Assembly (NCBI GenBank): GCA_934702355.1
Contig: CAKUXX010000017.1
Coordinates: 1-21,645, forward strand
DNA: 21,645 nt
Source: an uncultured Methanomassiliicoccales archaeon
Lineage (GTDB): Archaea; Thermoplasmatota; Thermoplasmata; Methanomassiliicoccales; Methanomethylophilaceae
Reading direction: 5' to 3'
Numbering within the stretch: position 1 is the first letter of the stretch; the number at the start of each line of letters is the position of its first letter. The notes under the pieces were generated by a model. The model searched no databases. It saw nothing but the letters and a program-made list of their open reading frames with translations, and was not told where the DNA came from. The position numbers were made by a program, and so were the translations under genes. Of this stretch, positions 14,418 to 21,645 are shown piece after piece.

Positions 14418-17400
14418 GAAAGGATTACAAGAAGCTCATGGTCATCGGATCCGGTCCGATCGTCATCGGTCAGGCCGCAGAGTTCGACTTCTCCGGAACG
14501 CAGGCATGTCGCTCGCTCCGCGAGGAAGGCTACAAGACCGTCCTGGTCAACTCGAACCCCGCCACCATCCAGACCGATACGGATACAGCCGACAGCGTCT
14601 ACATCGAGCCCCTGGAGGCAGCTAACGTAGCAAGGATCATCGAGAAGGAAGGCGTCGACGGAGTCCTTTCCGGAATGGGAGGACAGACCGCTCTGAACAT
14701 CTGTTCCGAGCTCGCCGATTCCGGAGAGCTCGCGAAGCTCGGAGCGGCACTCGTGGGAACACAGCCCGATGCGATCGCCATGTCCGAGGACAGGGAGCTG
14801 TTCAAAGAGACCATGGAGAGGATCGGCGAGCCCGTTCCCGTTTCCCGCAGCGTCAACACGATCGAGGAGGCCAAGGAAGCGGTGGAGATCATCGGCCGCT
14901 ACCCCGTTCTCGTGCGTCCCGCATACACCCTCGGAGGTACCGGCGGAGGTATCGCCCACAACGAGGAGGAGCTCGAGGAGATCTGCGCCCGCGGTCTCGC
15001 CTACTCCAGGATCCACCAGGTCCTGATCGAGGAGTCCGTCCTCGGATGGAAGGAGTACGAGTACGAGGTGATGAGGGACTCCAACGACAACTGCATCATC
15101 ATCTGTAACATGGAGAACCTCGACGCGATGGGAATCCACACAGGTGAGAGCATAGTCGTCGCACCCTGCCTCACTTTGTCGGATACAGATCACCAGCGTC
15201 TCAGGACCGCTGCGCTCAAAGTCATCAGGGCCCTCAACATCGAGGGAGGCTGCAACGTCCAGTTCGCTTTCAACCCCGCAAACGGGGACTACAGGCTGAT
15301 CGAGGTCAACCCCCGTGTGTCCAGGTCTTCGGCATTGGCATCCAAGGCCACCGGATACCCAATTGCAAGGGTGGCCACCAAGATCGCTGTCGGATACACT
15401 CTCGACGAGATCCCCAACAGGATCACAGGCACGACATGCGCCGCATTCGAGCCTTCCATCGACTACGTGGTCGTCAAGATCCCCCGCTGGCCTTTCGACA
15501 AGTTCCGCACCGTGGACCGCCACCTCGGAACCCAGATGAAGTCCACCGGAGAGGTCATGGCCATCGGAAGGACCTTCGAGGAGGCGCTCCAGAAAGGTCT
15601 CAGATCCCTGGAGATCGGCGTCAAAGGTCTCGACAAGACCGAGATGACCGACGAGGAGATCAGGGTCGAGCTTGTGGATGCCACCGACCGCAGGATATTC
15701 GCGATTGCAGATGCCCTTCGCAGAGGATGGGCCCCCGAGGAGGTCGCCGACCTTGCCAAATGGGATATCTTCTTTGTCAAGAAGCTCGCCAACATCGTCG
15801 CGATGGAGAAGAGGATCGCCGCATGTCTCGATGAGGAGACCCTCGCCGAGGCAAAGGCAATGGGATTCTGCGACGAGCAGATCGCCGAACTTGTTTCAAA
15901 GAAGCCTCTGGAGATCCGCGCACAGAGGAAGGCCGCCTCCATCACACCCGTCTACAAGATGGTCGACACATGCGCCGCCGAGTTCGAGGCGGAGACCCCG
16001 TACTTCTACTCCACATACGGAAGGATGTCCGAGTCCAAACCCGAGGACGGAAAGAAGAAGGTAGTCATCGTCGGAGGAGGACCCATAAGGATCGGACAGG
16101 GTATCGAGTTCGACTACTGCTGCGTTCACGGTGTCATGGCTCTTCAGGAGGAGGGGGTCGATGCGGTCATCATCAACAACAACCCCGAGACCGTCTCCAC
16201 CGACTACGACATCTCCGACAGGCTCTACTTCGAGCCTCTCACACTGGAGGATGTCCTGAACGTCATCGAGGCCGAGGATGCCGACGGCGTCATCTGCCAG
16301 TACGGCGGACAGACCTCCGTCAACCTTGCTTTGGATCTCGAGAATGCCCTCAAGGGCTCCAAGACGAAAGTCCTGGGAACCAGTCCGGACCAGATGGATG
16401 TCGCAGAGGACCGCAGGAGGTTCTCCAAGCTCATGGACGACCTCCAGATCAAGCAGCCCAAGTCCGGAACCGGATACTCGTTCGAGGAGGCCAAGGCCAT
16501 CGCCGAGGACATCGGATATCCCGTCCTCGTCAGGCCTTCGTACGTCCTCGGAGGAAGGGCGATGGAGATCGTCTACTCCACAGAGGAGCTCAAGACCTAC
16601 GTCGACACGGCTGTCAGGGTATCGAGGAACCACCCCATCCTGATCGATAAGTATCTCACTGAGGCGATCGAGATAGATGTGGACACCGTCTGCGACGGCA
16701 CCGACGTCTATGTCGGAGGAATAATGGAGCACGTGGAGTACGCCGGATGCCACTCCGGAGACGCCACGATGGTCCTGCCGCCGTTCACCCTCAAGCAGGA
16801 GATCATCGACGAGATTGTCGCAATCTCCACGAAAGTGGCGCTCGCATTGAAGATCAAAGGTCTCATGAACCTGCAGCTCGCCGTCAAGGACGGGCAGGTG
16901 TTCATGATCGAGGCCAACCCCAGGGCGTCCAGGACCGTTCCGTTCATATCCAAGGCCACGGGAATCCCGCTCGCCAAGATCGCAACGAAGATCATGCTCG
17001 GAAAGACCCTCAAGGACTTCGGACTGAAGGGATACAGGCCCATCGACCACTATGCCGTCAAAGCGTCCGTGTTCCCGTTCCTGAAACTCCCCGGAGTGGA
17101 TTCAATCCTCACACCCGAGATGAAGTCCACCGGAGAGGTCATGGGAATCGACGAGGACTTCCACACCGCATGCTACAAGGCGCTCATCGCCGCAGGGAAC
17201 AAACTTCCTATGAGCGGAGGCGTCTACGTCACGGTCAACGACCAGGACAAGCCCAGGATCCTCGATTCCGCCAGGCAGCTGAAGGAGATGGGATTCACCA
17301 TCTACGCCACTAAGGGAACATCCACGTACCTGAGGGAGCACGGCATCGAGACCACATCGGTGTTCAGGCTCGACGAGAGGCAGAACCCCAACGCTGTCGG

Positions 17401-17623
17401 TCTGATGAGGGACGGCAAGATCAACATGATCATCAACACGCCCTCTCAGAAGTCCGGAGCGATCCGCGACGGATACACGATGCGCAGGCTCGCCGTCGAA
17501 CTGGAGATCCCCTTCATGACCACCGTCCAGGGTGCCGAGATAGCTGTCGGTTCCATCAAGGTGGCCAGGTCTGGAAAGACCGGCGTCAGGAGCATGAAGG
17601 AGTTCCACGGCCTCAACGACTGA
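14414..17623 (+). CDS. carB: Carbamoyl phosphate synthase large subunit
   Basis: This is a full-length large subunit of 1069 residues from a TTG start at 14414. TTGA overlaps the carA stop, GCGAGGA precedes it, and RKDYKKLMVIGSGPIVIGQ matches the family N-terminus. The two duplicated synthetase halves are visible. The first starts at GSGPIVIGQAAEFDFSGTQAC, and the second, near residue 550, at GGGPIRIGQGIEFDYCC. Each has an ATP-grasp core (LVRPAYTLGGTGGG and LVRPSYVLGGRAME; EVNPRVSRSSALASKATG and EANPRASRTVPFISKATG). An MGS-like allosteric domain follows (about residues 935-1069, GVYVTVNDQDKPRILD onward). It makes carbamoyl phosphate from bicarbonate, ammonia and two ATP. No frame disruption is seen, and a strong terminator follows. 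Confidence 0.97.
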   Translation: MRKDYKKLMVIGSGPIVIGQAAEFDFSGTQACRSLREEGYKTVLVNSNPATIQTDTDTADSVYIEPLEAANVARIIEKEGVDGVLSGMGGQTALNICSELADSGELAKLGAALVGTQPDAIAMSEDRELFKETMERIGEPVPVSRSVNTIEEAKEAVEIIGRYPVLVRPAYTLGGTGGGIAHNEEELEEICARGLAYSRIHQVLIEESVLGWKEYEYEVMRDSNDNCIIICNMENLDAMGIHTGESIVVAPCLTLSDTDHQRLRTAALKVIRALNIEGGCNVQFAFNPANGDYRLIEVNPRVSRSSALASKATGYPIARVATKIAVGYTLDEIPNRITGTTCAAFEPSIDYVVVKIPRWPFDKFRTVDRHLGTQMKSTGEVMAIGRTFEEALQKGLRSLEIGVKGLDKTEMTDEEIRVELVDATDRRIFAIADALRRGWAPEEVADLAKWDIFFVKKLANIVAMEKRIAACLDEETLAEAKAMGFCDEQIAELVSKKPLEIRAQRKAASITPVYKMVDTCAAEFEAETPYFYSTYGRMSESKPEDGKKKVVIVGGGPIRIGQGIEFDYCCVHGVMALQEEGVDAVIINNNPETVSTDYDISDRLYFEPLTLEDVLNVIEAEDADGVICQYGGQTSVNLALDLENALKGSKTKVLGTSPDQMDVAEDRRRFSKLMDDLQIKQPKSGTGYSFEEAKAIAEDIGYPVLVRPSYVLGGRAMEIVYSTEELKTYVDTAVRVSRNHPILIDKYLTEAIEIDVDTVCDGTDVYVGGIMEHVEYAGCHSGDATMVLPPFTLKQEIIDEIVAISTKVALALKIKGLMNLQLAVKDGQVFMIEANPRASRTVPFISKATGIPLAKIATKIMLGKTLKDFGLKGYRPIDHYAVKASVFPFLKLPGVDSILTPEMKSTGEVMGIDEDFHTACYKALIAAGNKLPMSGGVYVTVNDQDKPRILDSARQLKEMGFTIYATKGTSTYLREHGIETTSVFRLDERQNPNAVGLMRDGKINMIINTPSQKSGAIRDGYTMRRLAVELEIPFMTTVQGAEIAVGSIKVARSGKTGVRSMKEFHGLND

Positions 17624-17636
17624 GGCCATAAACCTT

Positions 17637-17664
17637 GGGTAGGGGAGACCCTGCCCGATTTTTG
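17637..17664 (+). terminator. Terminator of carAB
   Basis: GGGTAGGG (17637-17644) pairs with CCCTGCCC (17649-17656), including one wobble pair, around a GAGA tetraloop. GATTTTTG follows immediately. The position 14 nt after the carB stop makes this the clearest terminator in the window. Confidence 0.8.
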
Positions 17665-17775
17665 TTCATACAGAGCAGATTCACTATTCTTGGATTGATT
17701 ATCTCAAACACATCCTAGGTTCTCTCTTATGCATGTACTTAGGAACGATACGTCCACTGACAAGTTTCAGCACAT

Positions 17776-18066
17776 TTATTGGTCAAGGTCTTTGGTAGTG
17801 TTGTAAAGTCCCTTGATGAAACCGGTGAATTCGTCAGTCACTTTCAAAGTACGAGTCCAGTAACCATCCACGTTTTCCCAATTACCGTCTATCATTCCTC
17901 TGTCAAACAATTTATCCAATGATTTGGAGATTGTGGACTGAGTGAGGCTGCGGTGCATCATCTCTACGAGTTTGCTAAACCAGATTTTCTCATTCTTCTG
18001 ATTGAAATGATATATTTCTAAGCAGACTAGAAGATCGTTAGAGAAAATCTGCTTATTTTTGACCAT
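17776..18066 (-). CDS. AT-rich winged-helix DNA-binding protein
   Basis: This 96-residue protein reads as a single winged-helix domain. Helices form around DLLVCLEIYHFNQKNEKIW, a helix-turn-helix spans WFSKLVEMMHRSLTQSTISKSLDKLFDRGMI, and a wing around WENVDGYWTRTLKVTD is followed by a C-terminal helix. Its closest visual match is the small repressor-like winged-helix families of archaea; the target is unknown. AGGGA precedes the ATG at 18066. Codons are distinctly AT-rich compared with carB and cysS, as is the DNA on both sides, which suggests recent transfer. Eight residues (MMHRSLTQ) are encoded by almost the same bases as in the homocitrate synthase-like gene. Confidence 0.75.
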   Translation of the reverse strand: MVKNKQIFSNDLLVCLEIYHFNQKNEKIWFSKLVEMMHRSLTQSTISKSLDKLFDRGMIDGNWENVDGYWTRTLKVTDEFTGFIKGLYNTTKDLDQ

Positions 18067-18158
18067 GTTATTCCCTTAGAGTGTCAGATCAGTTTATGGT
18101 TGTAGCTGATAAGAGAAGTGTTTATTCCAAACGAGAATCGTCCGAATATAATAGCGTC

Positions 18159-19085
18159 TCAGTCTCCTTTGCACCCCTCGTCGAGTCCGTGTCTCTTCAT
18201 GACGGTCATGCGCATGTCGGAGATGACGGTCTGCTCTTCCGGAAGGATCCTGCGCCATTTGGAGCCGATGCGGTCCAGGGAGGACCTGAGACCCTCGCAG
18301 GAGGATGCGTTCATCAGAACAGGCACTACGCCCGCCCTGCAGATGGATTCCATGAGGATGTCGAGGTCGGCCTTGCCTTCTCCGATGCCGCAGACGATGA
18401 TCGTCGAGACATTACCCTTTCCGAACACCCTTGCGGCGTTCTTCAGGCAATAAGTGTAGTCTCCCTGGTCCTCTCCCGAGTGGAGTTTCGAGAACATGTC
18501 CCTGCGGGCGGCTATGATGTCAAGTCTGAATCCCGTGACTCCGGAATCCCTGAGCTCTTCCATGGAATCCTCGGATATCACAGAATCCGCATTGTAGACG
18601 ACATCGGAGATGTCGTGCGAGCGTATGCAGGCGATGACATCGTGCAGTGCCGTTGATACAGGCCCGGACACGATGCATCTCCCGAATCCGTATATCGGAG
18701 CATAATCGGACAGCGCCTTCATCAGACATTCGATATCTGCTCCGTTGACTGCGATGTACGCAGTCGGATCCTTCTCGGAAGGGTCCAGCATGAAGGTGCA
18801 GTCGTCGTTGCCCGCATAGACTATGGGCTCCAGTCTCACATTCCAGAGGAAGACTTTGTTCTTCCTCATCATGTTGAAGCCCTTTCCGGGGACCTCCACA
18901 AGAGTGAAATCGGGATCCTCGGAGGATATGGTCTTGCATACCCTCTCCGAACCGAACGAAACGATGGCGCAGCCGGTCTGCTCGATCGAATATGCGAGCC
19001 TCGCAGGCAGTACATACCCTTTAGGGAGAGCGACCGCTCCTCCCGATTCCAGGGCGATGACCCTGCGTTTCAGATCTTCTTCCAT
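18159..19085 (-). CDS. Radical-SAM-like TIM-barrel protein without the Cys cluster motif; function unknown
   Basis: This 308-residue protein recalls the C-terminal two thirds of radical SAM barrels such as BioB/PylB/HcgA-like proteins: SMEELRDSGVTGFRLDIIAA, then GDYTYCLKNAARVFGKGNVS followed by TIIVCGIGEGKADLDILMES, then CRAGVVPVLMN. The CxxxCxxC triad that binds the 4Fe-4S cluster is absent; its Cys residues are scattered. The similarity is by eye and the family assignment is tentative. The ATG at 19085 has GAGGGTG upstream and lies 16 nt inside the end of cysS, so the two are translated from one mRNA. The overlap suggests a job linked to cysteine or tRNA-Cys, or just operon packing. A genuine non-radical-SAM barrel family cannot be excluded. 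Confidence 0.6.
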   Translation of the reverse strand: MEEDLKRRVIALESGGAVALPKGYVLPARLAYSIEQTGCAIVSFGSERVCKTISSEDPDFTLVEVPGKGFNMMRKNKVFLWNVRLEPIVYAGNDDCTFMLDPSEKDPTAYIAVNGADIECLMKALSDYAPIYGFGRCIVSGPVSTALHDVIACIRSHDISDVVYNADSVISEDSMEELRDSGVTGFRLDIIAARRDMFSKLHSGEDQGDYTYCLKNAARVFGKGNVSTIIVCGIGEGKADLDILMESICRAGVVPVLMNASSCEGLRSSLDRIGSKWRRILPEEQTVISDMRMTVMKRHGLDEGCKGD

Positions 19086-20485
19086 TTGGCACCCTCGGAT
19101 GAGTCCTCAAGGGAGAATCCTGCATCCTTGACGCGGTCGCGGATGAGGTCGGCGAGATCGTACATCTTGCGTTTCCTCAGCTCCTGGCGGAGGTCGATGA
19201 GGATCGAGAATATGGCATCGAGGTCCTCTCCGGTCTCCTCGTCTTTGGGAAGTATTCCGAGGATCGTGTCGAACTCCCTCATCAGGGCGATCTGGGCCTC
19301 GGCGGTGAAGACGGTCATCTCCTTGGACGCCATCGATATGTTGGAGTCCTTTACCATCTCGAACAGGACGCCGATGGCCTCGCGGGTGTTGAAGTTGGAG
19401 TCCATGGCCTCTTTGAACCTTGTCCTGTATCCATCGATCAGAGCTTCGTCGCATTCTCCCTCCGGTGCGGAGCGGATGTACGACTGGAGCTCGCGGTAGT
19501 TGTTGACTATCTTCCCGAGGGCGGTCTCGGCCTCGATGATCATGTCCTCGCCGTAGACGAGGGGGCTCATGTAGCTCGTGTTGAGGAAGTAGAACCTGAC
19601 GGTCTCGGTGGAGTATTTGGCAAGGACATCCTTGACTGTGAAGAAGTTGCCGAGGGACTTGGACATCTTCTCCTCCTTGCTCATGCCGTGTCCCTTCACC
19701 TGGAGCATACCGTTGTGCATCCAGTAGTTGGACAGGGGCTTTCCCGTAACGGCCTCCGTCTGGAGGATCTCGTTCTCGTGGTGCGGGAATATGAGGTCGT
19801 TCCCTCCGCCGTGGATATCGATCTGCTCGCCCAGGTACCTGTAGATCATGGCGGAGCACTCGATATGCCATCCCGGCCTGCCCTTTCCCCACGGGGAGTC
19901 CCATGAGATCTCTCCGGGCTTCGCAGCCTTCCATACGGCGAAATCAAGCGGGTCCCTCTTGTAGGGGTCGTCGGCGATCCTTCCCGACGAGCGCAGCGAA
20001 TCGATGGTCTGGTTGGTGAGTCTGCCGTAGTCCTTCACCTTGCCCACTTCGAAGTACACGCTTCCGTCGTCGGCCACATATGCGAAACCGTTGTCGATGA
20101 TCTTCTGGACCATCTCGATGATGTCCCCGATGCATTCGCTTGCCTTGGGGTAGAGGTCGGCGCGGTTGATTCCGAGCTTGGCCGCATCCTCGAAGTAGCG
20201 GTCGATGTACCTTGCGGAGAGTTCGAGTGGGGTGACGCCCTCCTTCTCGGAACGGATGATGATCTTGTCGTCCACATCGGTGAAGTTGGTGACGTGGGTG
20301 ACCTCGTATCCGGAGTACCTGAGGTAGCGGGCGACCATGTCGAATACGATCATGCTGCGTGCGTGACCCATATGGATGTCGTCGTAGACGGTGACACCGC
20401 AGACGTACATCTTCACCTTTCCGGGTTCGATCGGTTTGAATTCCTCGTCAGAGTTCGTCAGGGTGTTATGGATCTTGAGCGTCAT
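19070..20485 (-). CDS. cysS: Cysteinyl-tRNA synthetase
   Basis: This 471-residue class I synthetase attaches cysteine to tRNA-Cys in the cytoplasm. The zinc Cys29 sits in MYVCGVTVYDDIHMGHARS, which includes the HIGH-type motif HMGH (38-41). Further marks are GWHIECSAM (206-213), IHGGGNDLIFPHHENE (224-239) with zinc ligands, and KMSKS (273-277). The C-terminal helical anticodon-binding part and length are usual. The ATG at 20485 is preferred because MTLKIHNTL matches family N-termini and TATA (20507-20517) is 26 nt upstream, so the mRNA is probably leaderless. A perfect TCATCGC/GCGATGA dyad (20482-20498) spans the start. It is co-transcribed with the overlapping radical-SAM-like gene. Confidence 0.96.
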   Translation of the reverse strand: MTLKIHNTLTNSDEEFKPIEPGKVKMYVCGVTVYDDIHMGHARSMIVFDMVARYLRYSGYEVTHVTNFTDVDDKIIIRSEKEGVTPLELSARYIDRYFEDAAKLGINRADLYPKASECIGDIIEMVQKIIDNGFAYVADDGSVYFEVGKVKDYGRLTNQTIDSLRSSGRIADDPYKRDPLDFAVWKAAKPGEISWDSPWGKGRPGWHIECSAMIYRYLGEQIDIHGGGNDLIFPHHENEILQTEAVTGKPLSNYWMHNGMLQVKGHGMSKEEKMSKSLGNFFTVKDVLAKYSTETVRFYFLNTSYMSPLVYGEDMIIEAETALGKIVNNYRELQSYIRSAPEGECDEALIDGYRTRFKEAMDSNFNTREAIGVLFEMVKDSNISMASKEMTVFTAEAQIALMREFDTILGILPKDEETGEDLDAIFSILIDLRQELRKRKMYDLADLIRDRVKDAGFSLEDSSEGAKWKKI

Positions 20486-20517
20486 CGCTTCGCGATGATT
20501 GCACGTGATTATAATAA
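20482..20517 (-). promoter_or_regulatory. cysS promoter with palindrome at the start site
   Basis: On the - strand TTATTATAATC (20517-20507) is the TATA element. The palindrome formed by TCATCGC (20482-20488) and GCGATGA (20492-20498) around TTC covers the predicted start site and the initiator ATG. It is most simply read as an operator. Confidence 0.45.
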
Positions 20518-20633
20518 CCCTGCGTCGACGGATTTCCACTGCTGGGTATATTCTGTATCGAAGTGGACGGGGATTTGGTGGTTATGACGGGGATGGATCG
20601 TTCCATGCTGATTAAGTACAAGGAGGGAGAAGC

Positions 20634-20672
20634 ATGACTATCCCGATAAGACCCGTAAGACGGCCGCCATAG
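20634..20672 (+). CDS. Possible 12-residue leader-like peptide
   Basis: AGGAGG (20621-20626) lies 7 nt before the ATG, the strongest ribosome site in the window. The ORF encodes MTIPIRPVRRPP and stops in the apical loop of the nested stem-loop. It could be a leader peptide ending in Pro-Pro before the stop, a gene remnant, or chance. No homologue is recognised. Confidence 0.25.
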   Translation: MTIPIRPVRRPP

Positions 20673-20693
20673 GTGGCCCTTTATTCTTACGGG
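20652..20693 (+). ncRNA. Nested stem-loop, candidate structured RNA or element end
   Basis: An outer perfect stem CCCGTAAG/CTTACGGG (20652-20659, 20686-20693) encloses an inner stem GGCCGCC/GGTGGCC (20662-20668, 20672-20678) with one wobble pair and an ATA loop. The two stems are coaxial apart from 2 nt on one side and 7 nt on the other. The function is unknown. Confidence 0.35.
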
Positions 20694-20907
20694 CAAAGGA
20701 TACCTTCTTTGATAATGCAGATTCAAGCCCGTTATCAGTTTCGTAATGATGTCTATGATGTGTTCATCATCTGAATAATGCAAGAAGTCGATCATCTGAA
20801 GCTAGTTGAACTGATTTTTAACATTAGACTCTCGAGATGGACTCCGATACACATCTTCGGCACCTTTCGGAGGCAAAATCGTGCCTGTTCCGTCGGTCTC
20901 TGCAATG

Positions 20908-20932
20908 TTGCTTCGGCATTAGGCCGAGGCAA
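20908..20932 (+). repeat. Hairpin in the left end of the second TnpB element
   Basis: TTGCTTCGG (20908-20916) pairs with CCGAGGCAA (20924-20932) over nine pairs including one wobble, around a 7-nt loop. IS200/IS605 elements carry such imperfect hairpins near their ends, where TnpA binds, so this is a candidate left-end structure. Confidence 0.4.
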
Positions 20933-20952
20933 TGGGATTCCGCTGGACTCTG

Positions 20953-20960
20953 TTATATAG
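20953..20960 (+). promoter_or_regulatory. TATA box of the second tnpB
   Basis: TTATATAG is centred 26-27 nt before the ATG at 20983, which fits a leaderless transcript. Confidence 0.55.
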
Positions 20961-20982
20961 GATGAGGGGGCGTCTGTTCTCT

Positions 20983-21645
20983 ATGGATACGGAGGTGACT
21001 CAAGAGACCTGCGAGGGGAAGATGTATCTGACGCTCAAAGCGAAGATATTCCCGAACGCCGAGCAGGAGGCGGCGATAGCCGCCAACATAGAGGGGAACC
21101 GCTATGTGTACAACCTCATGGTCACCTACTGCAGACTCCATCTTCAAAAGTACGGGGAGCTCCCGGGCAAGCATGATCTCATCAGGTTCTCGACCATTAT
21201 CTGGTCGAGGATGCCCTGCATCCACGGAATGTACAACAACACCATGCATGACACCGCCGACAGGGCCCTGAGGTCCTACAGGGCCTGTCTCGACAACGTC
21301 AAAGAGTCCACCGACGATGGATCCCAGAACCACGGATGCGGACATCCCCGCTACAGGACGCGGAGGAGCTACAGGTCCTACGGATACGCGAAGGGACAGG
21401 ACTTCGGGATCTCCAGGAAGGGAAAGAAACTGTATGTCAGGCTCGGCAAGGTCCCGAAGAAGCTGAGGCTCCACGGCCCCGGCCTTCCTCCGGGCACCCC
21501 GAAGACGTGTACTGTGTCCAGGGACGACATGGGCACCCATTTCGACTACTATGTGACGATAACTTTCTTCCAGGACCCGGGCTTCGCCCGGGACGAGGAA
21601 TATCTGGAGACGGACACGTCGTCCCCGGTGGGGATCGACGTCGGC
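20983..21645 (+). CDS. tnpB: TnpB-family protein, N-terminal 221 residues (3' truncated by window)
   Basis: The frame runs from an ATG at 20983 to the window edge without a stop. The N-terminal MYLTLKAKIFPNAEQEAAI, then EGNRYVYNLMVTYC, and a basic middle part with GHPRYRTRRSYRSYGYAKG and GISRKGKKLYV is the TnpB N-terminal layout, including the helix that pairs with element ends. The last residues, PVGIDVG, are the RuvC-I motif with its catalytic Asp, so the nuclease half lies just outside. Sequence resemblance to the TnpB at 9408 is low, so this is a separate family and an independent insertion. No TnpA is seen upstream. A TATA box 26 nt before the ATG implies a leaderless mRNA. Confidence 0.85.
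   Translation, partial: MDTEVTQETCEGKMYLTLKAKIFPNAEQEAAIAANIEGNRYVYNLMVTYCRLHLQKYGELPGKHDLIRFSTIIWSRMPCIHGMYNNTMHDTADRALRSYRACLDNVKESTDDGSQNHGCGHPRYRTRRSYRSYGYAKGQDFGISRKGKKLYVRLGKVPKKLRLHGPGLPPGTPKTCTVSRDDMGTHFDYYVTITFFQDPGFARDEEYLETDTSSPVGIDVG

Larger units (their letters stand above)
20486..20982. other. 497-nt gene-free region between cysS and the second tnpB
   Basis: It holds, in order, the cysS promoter, a TATA-like TATATTC inside a TCCACT/AGTGGA dyad (20535-20567), a 12-codon ORF with a perfect ribosome site (20634-20672), a nested stem-loop (20652-20693), an AT-rich stretch with no recognisable gene (20700-20860), and a hairpin plus TATA box in front of tnpB. No tRNA cloverleaf was seen. 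The right part is probably the left end of the second TnpB element. Confidence 0.5.

Noticed and set aside
14162..17050. Long open frames opposite carA and carB (for example 14162-15523 and 15896-17050 on the - strand)
   Set aside because: They are antisense to highly conserved carAB codons, rich in Asp/Gly/Val as expected for reverse complements of GC-rich genes, and show no domain motif.
20640..20700. tRNA or fragment of one in the stem-loop region upstream of the second tnpB
   Set aside because: There are two nested stems only; no acceptor, D or T arm, and no T-loop consensus.
20466..20795. 109-codon - strand frame upstream of cysS
   Set aside because: It overlaps the cysS start and promoter, has no ribosome site and no recognisable similarity. 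Its AT-rich first half could be a gene remnant, but this cannot be shown.
1..21645. CRISPR array, rRNA or complete tRNA gene
   Set aside because: No regularly spaced repeats, rRNA core motifs or cloverleaf-like sequence were found while reading the intergenic regions on both strands.

Overview
The window looks like a chromosomal segment of a methanogen-type archaeon in the Thermoplasmata, most plausibly the gut order Methanomassiliicoccales. This is an inference. The archaeal marks seen directly are archaeal pelota, archaeal TATA boxes about 26 nt upstream of many start codons (leaderless transcripts), an archaeal SelB-like (aSelBL) factor, paired PaaK-type ligases with a COG4747-type ACT protein, and small winged-helix regulators. 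No methanogenesis or pyrrolysine gene lies inside the window, so the order-level placement is not proven. Coding DNA is GC-rich, except for AT-rich patches at 1-500, 17660-18160 and 20700-20860.

Layout. 1-729 (+) is the C-terminal end of a membrane-anchored surface protein. A long hairpin at 762-809 separates it from a convergent AAA-ATPase/PD-(D/E)XK protein (863-2500, -). From a shared divergent promoter near 2595 runs PaaK-1 plus a flavin reductase-like protein (2640-4498, +). An ACT-ACT protein plus aSelBL follow (4655-6048, +). A small two-helix membrane protein (-) and an AAA_14/DUF4143 ATPase (+) diverge from an inverted pair of promoters near 6358-6396. PaaK-2 (7745-9046, +) ends back-to-back with a winged-helix gene (9047-9385, -). 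A TnpB-only insertion element with inverted ends occupies about 9453-10749. Then come a homocitrate synthase-like gene (10820-12013, -) and pelota (12115-13155, -), with carAB (13332-17623, +) reading away from pelota. After a clear terminator there is an AT-rich winged-helix gene (17776-18066, -). An overlapping pair follows: a radical-SAM-like barrel protein (18159-19085, -) and cysS (19070-20485, -). The 497 nt after cysS hold a TATA box inside a dyad, a 12-codon ORF with a perfect Shine-Dalgarno and a nested stem-loop. A second, unrelated TnpB begins at 20983 and runs off the window.

How the genes work together. carAB makes carbamoyl phosphate for pyrimidines and arginine. cysS charges tRNA-Cys. 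Pelota rescues stalled ribosomes. The PaaK/flavin reductase/ACT group suggests activation of aryl acids to CoA thioesters, with amino-acid sensing by the ACT protein.

The most unusual signal is that three proteins keep an enzyme fold but lack the residues that define its chemistry. These are the aSelBL (no intact P-loop or NKxD), the homocitrate synthase-like protein (no LRDG Arg/Asp and one His of HxH missing) and the radical-SAM-like protein (no cluster-binding Cys triad). Two other signals stand out: palindromes placed right at the predicted transcription starts of several genes, and long imperfect terminal inverted repeats on the first TnpB element.
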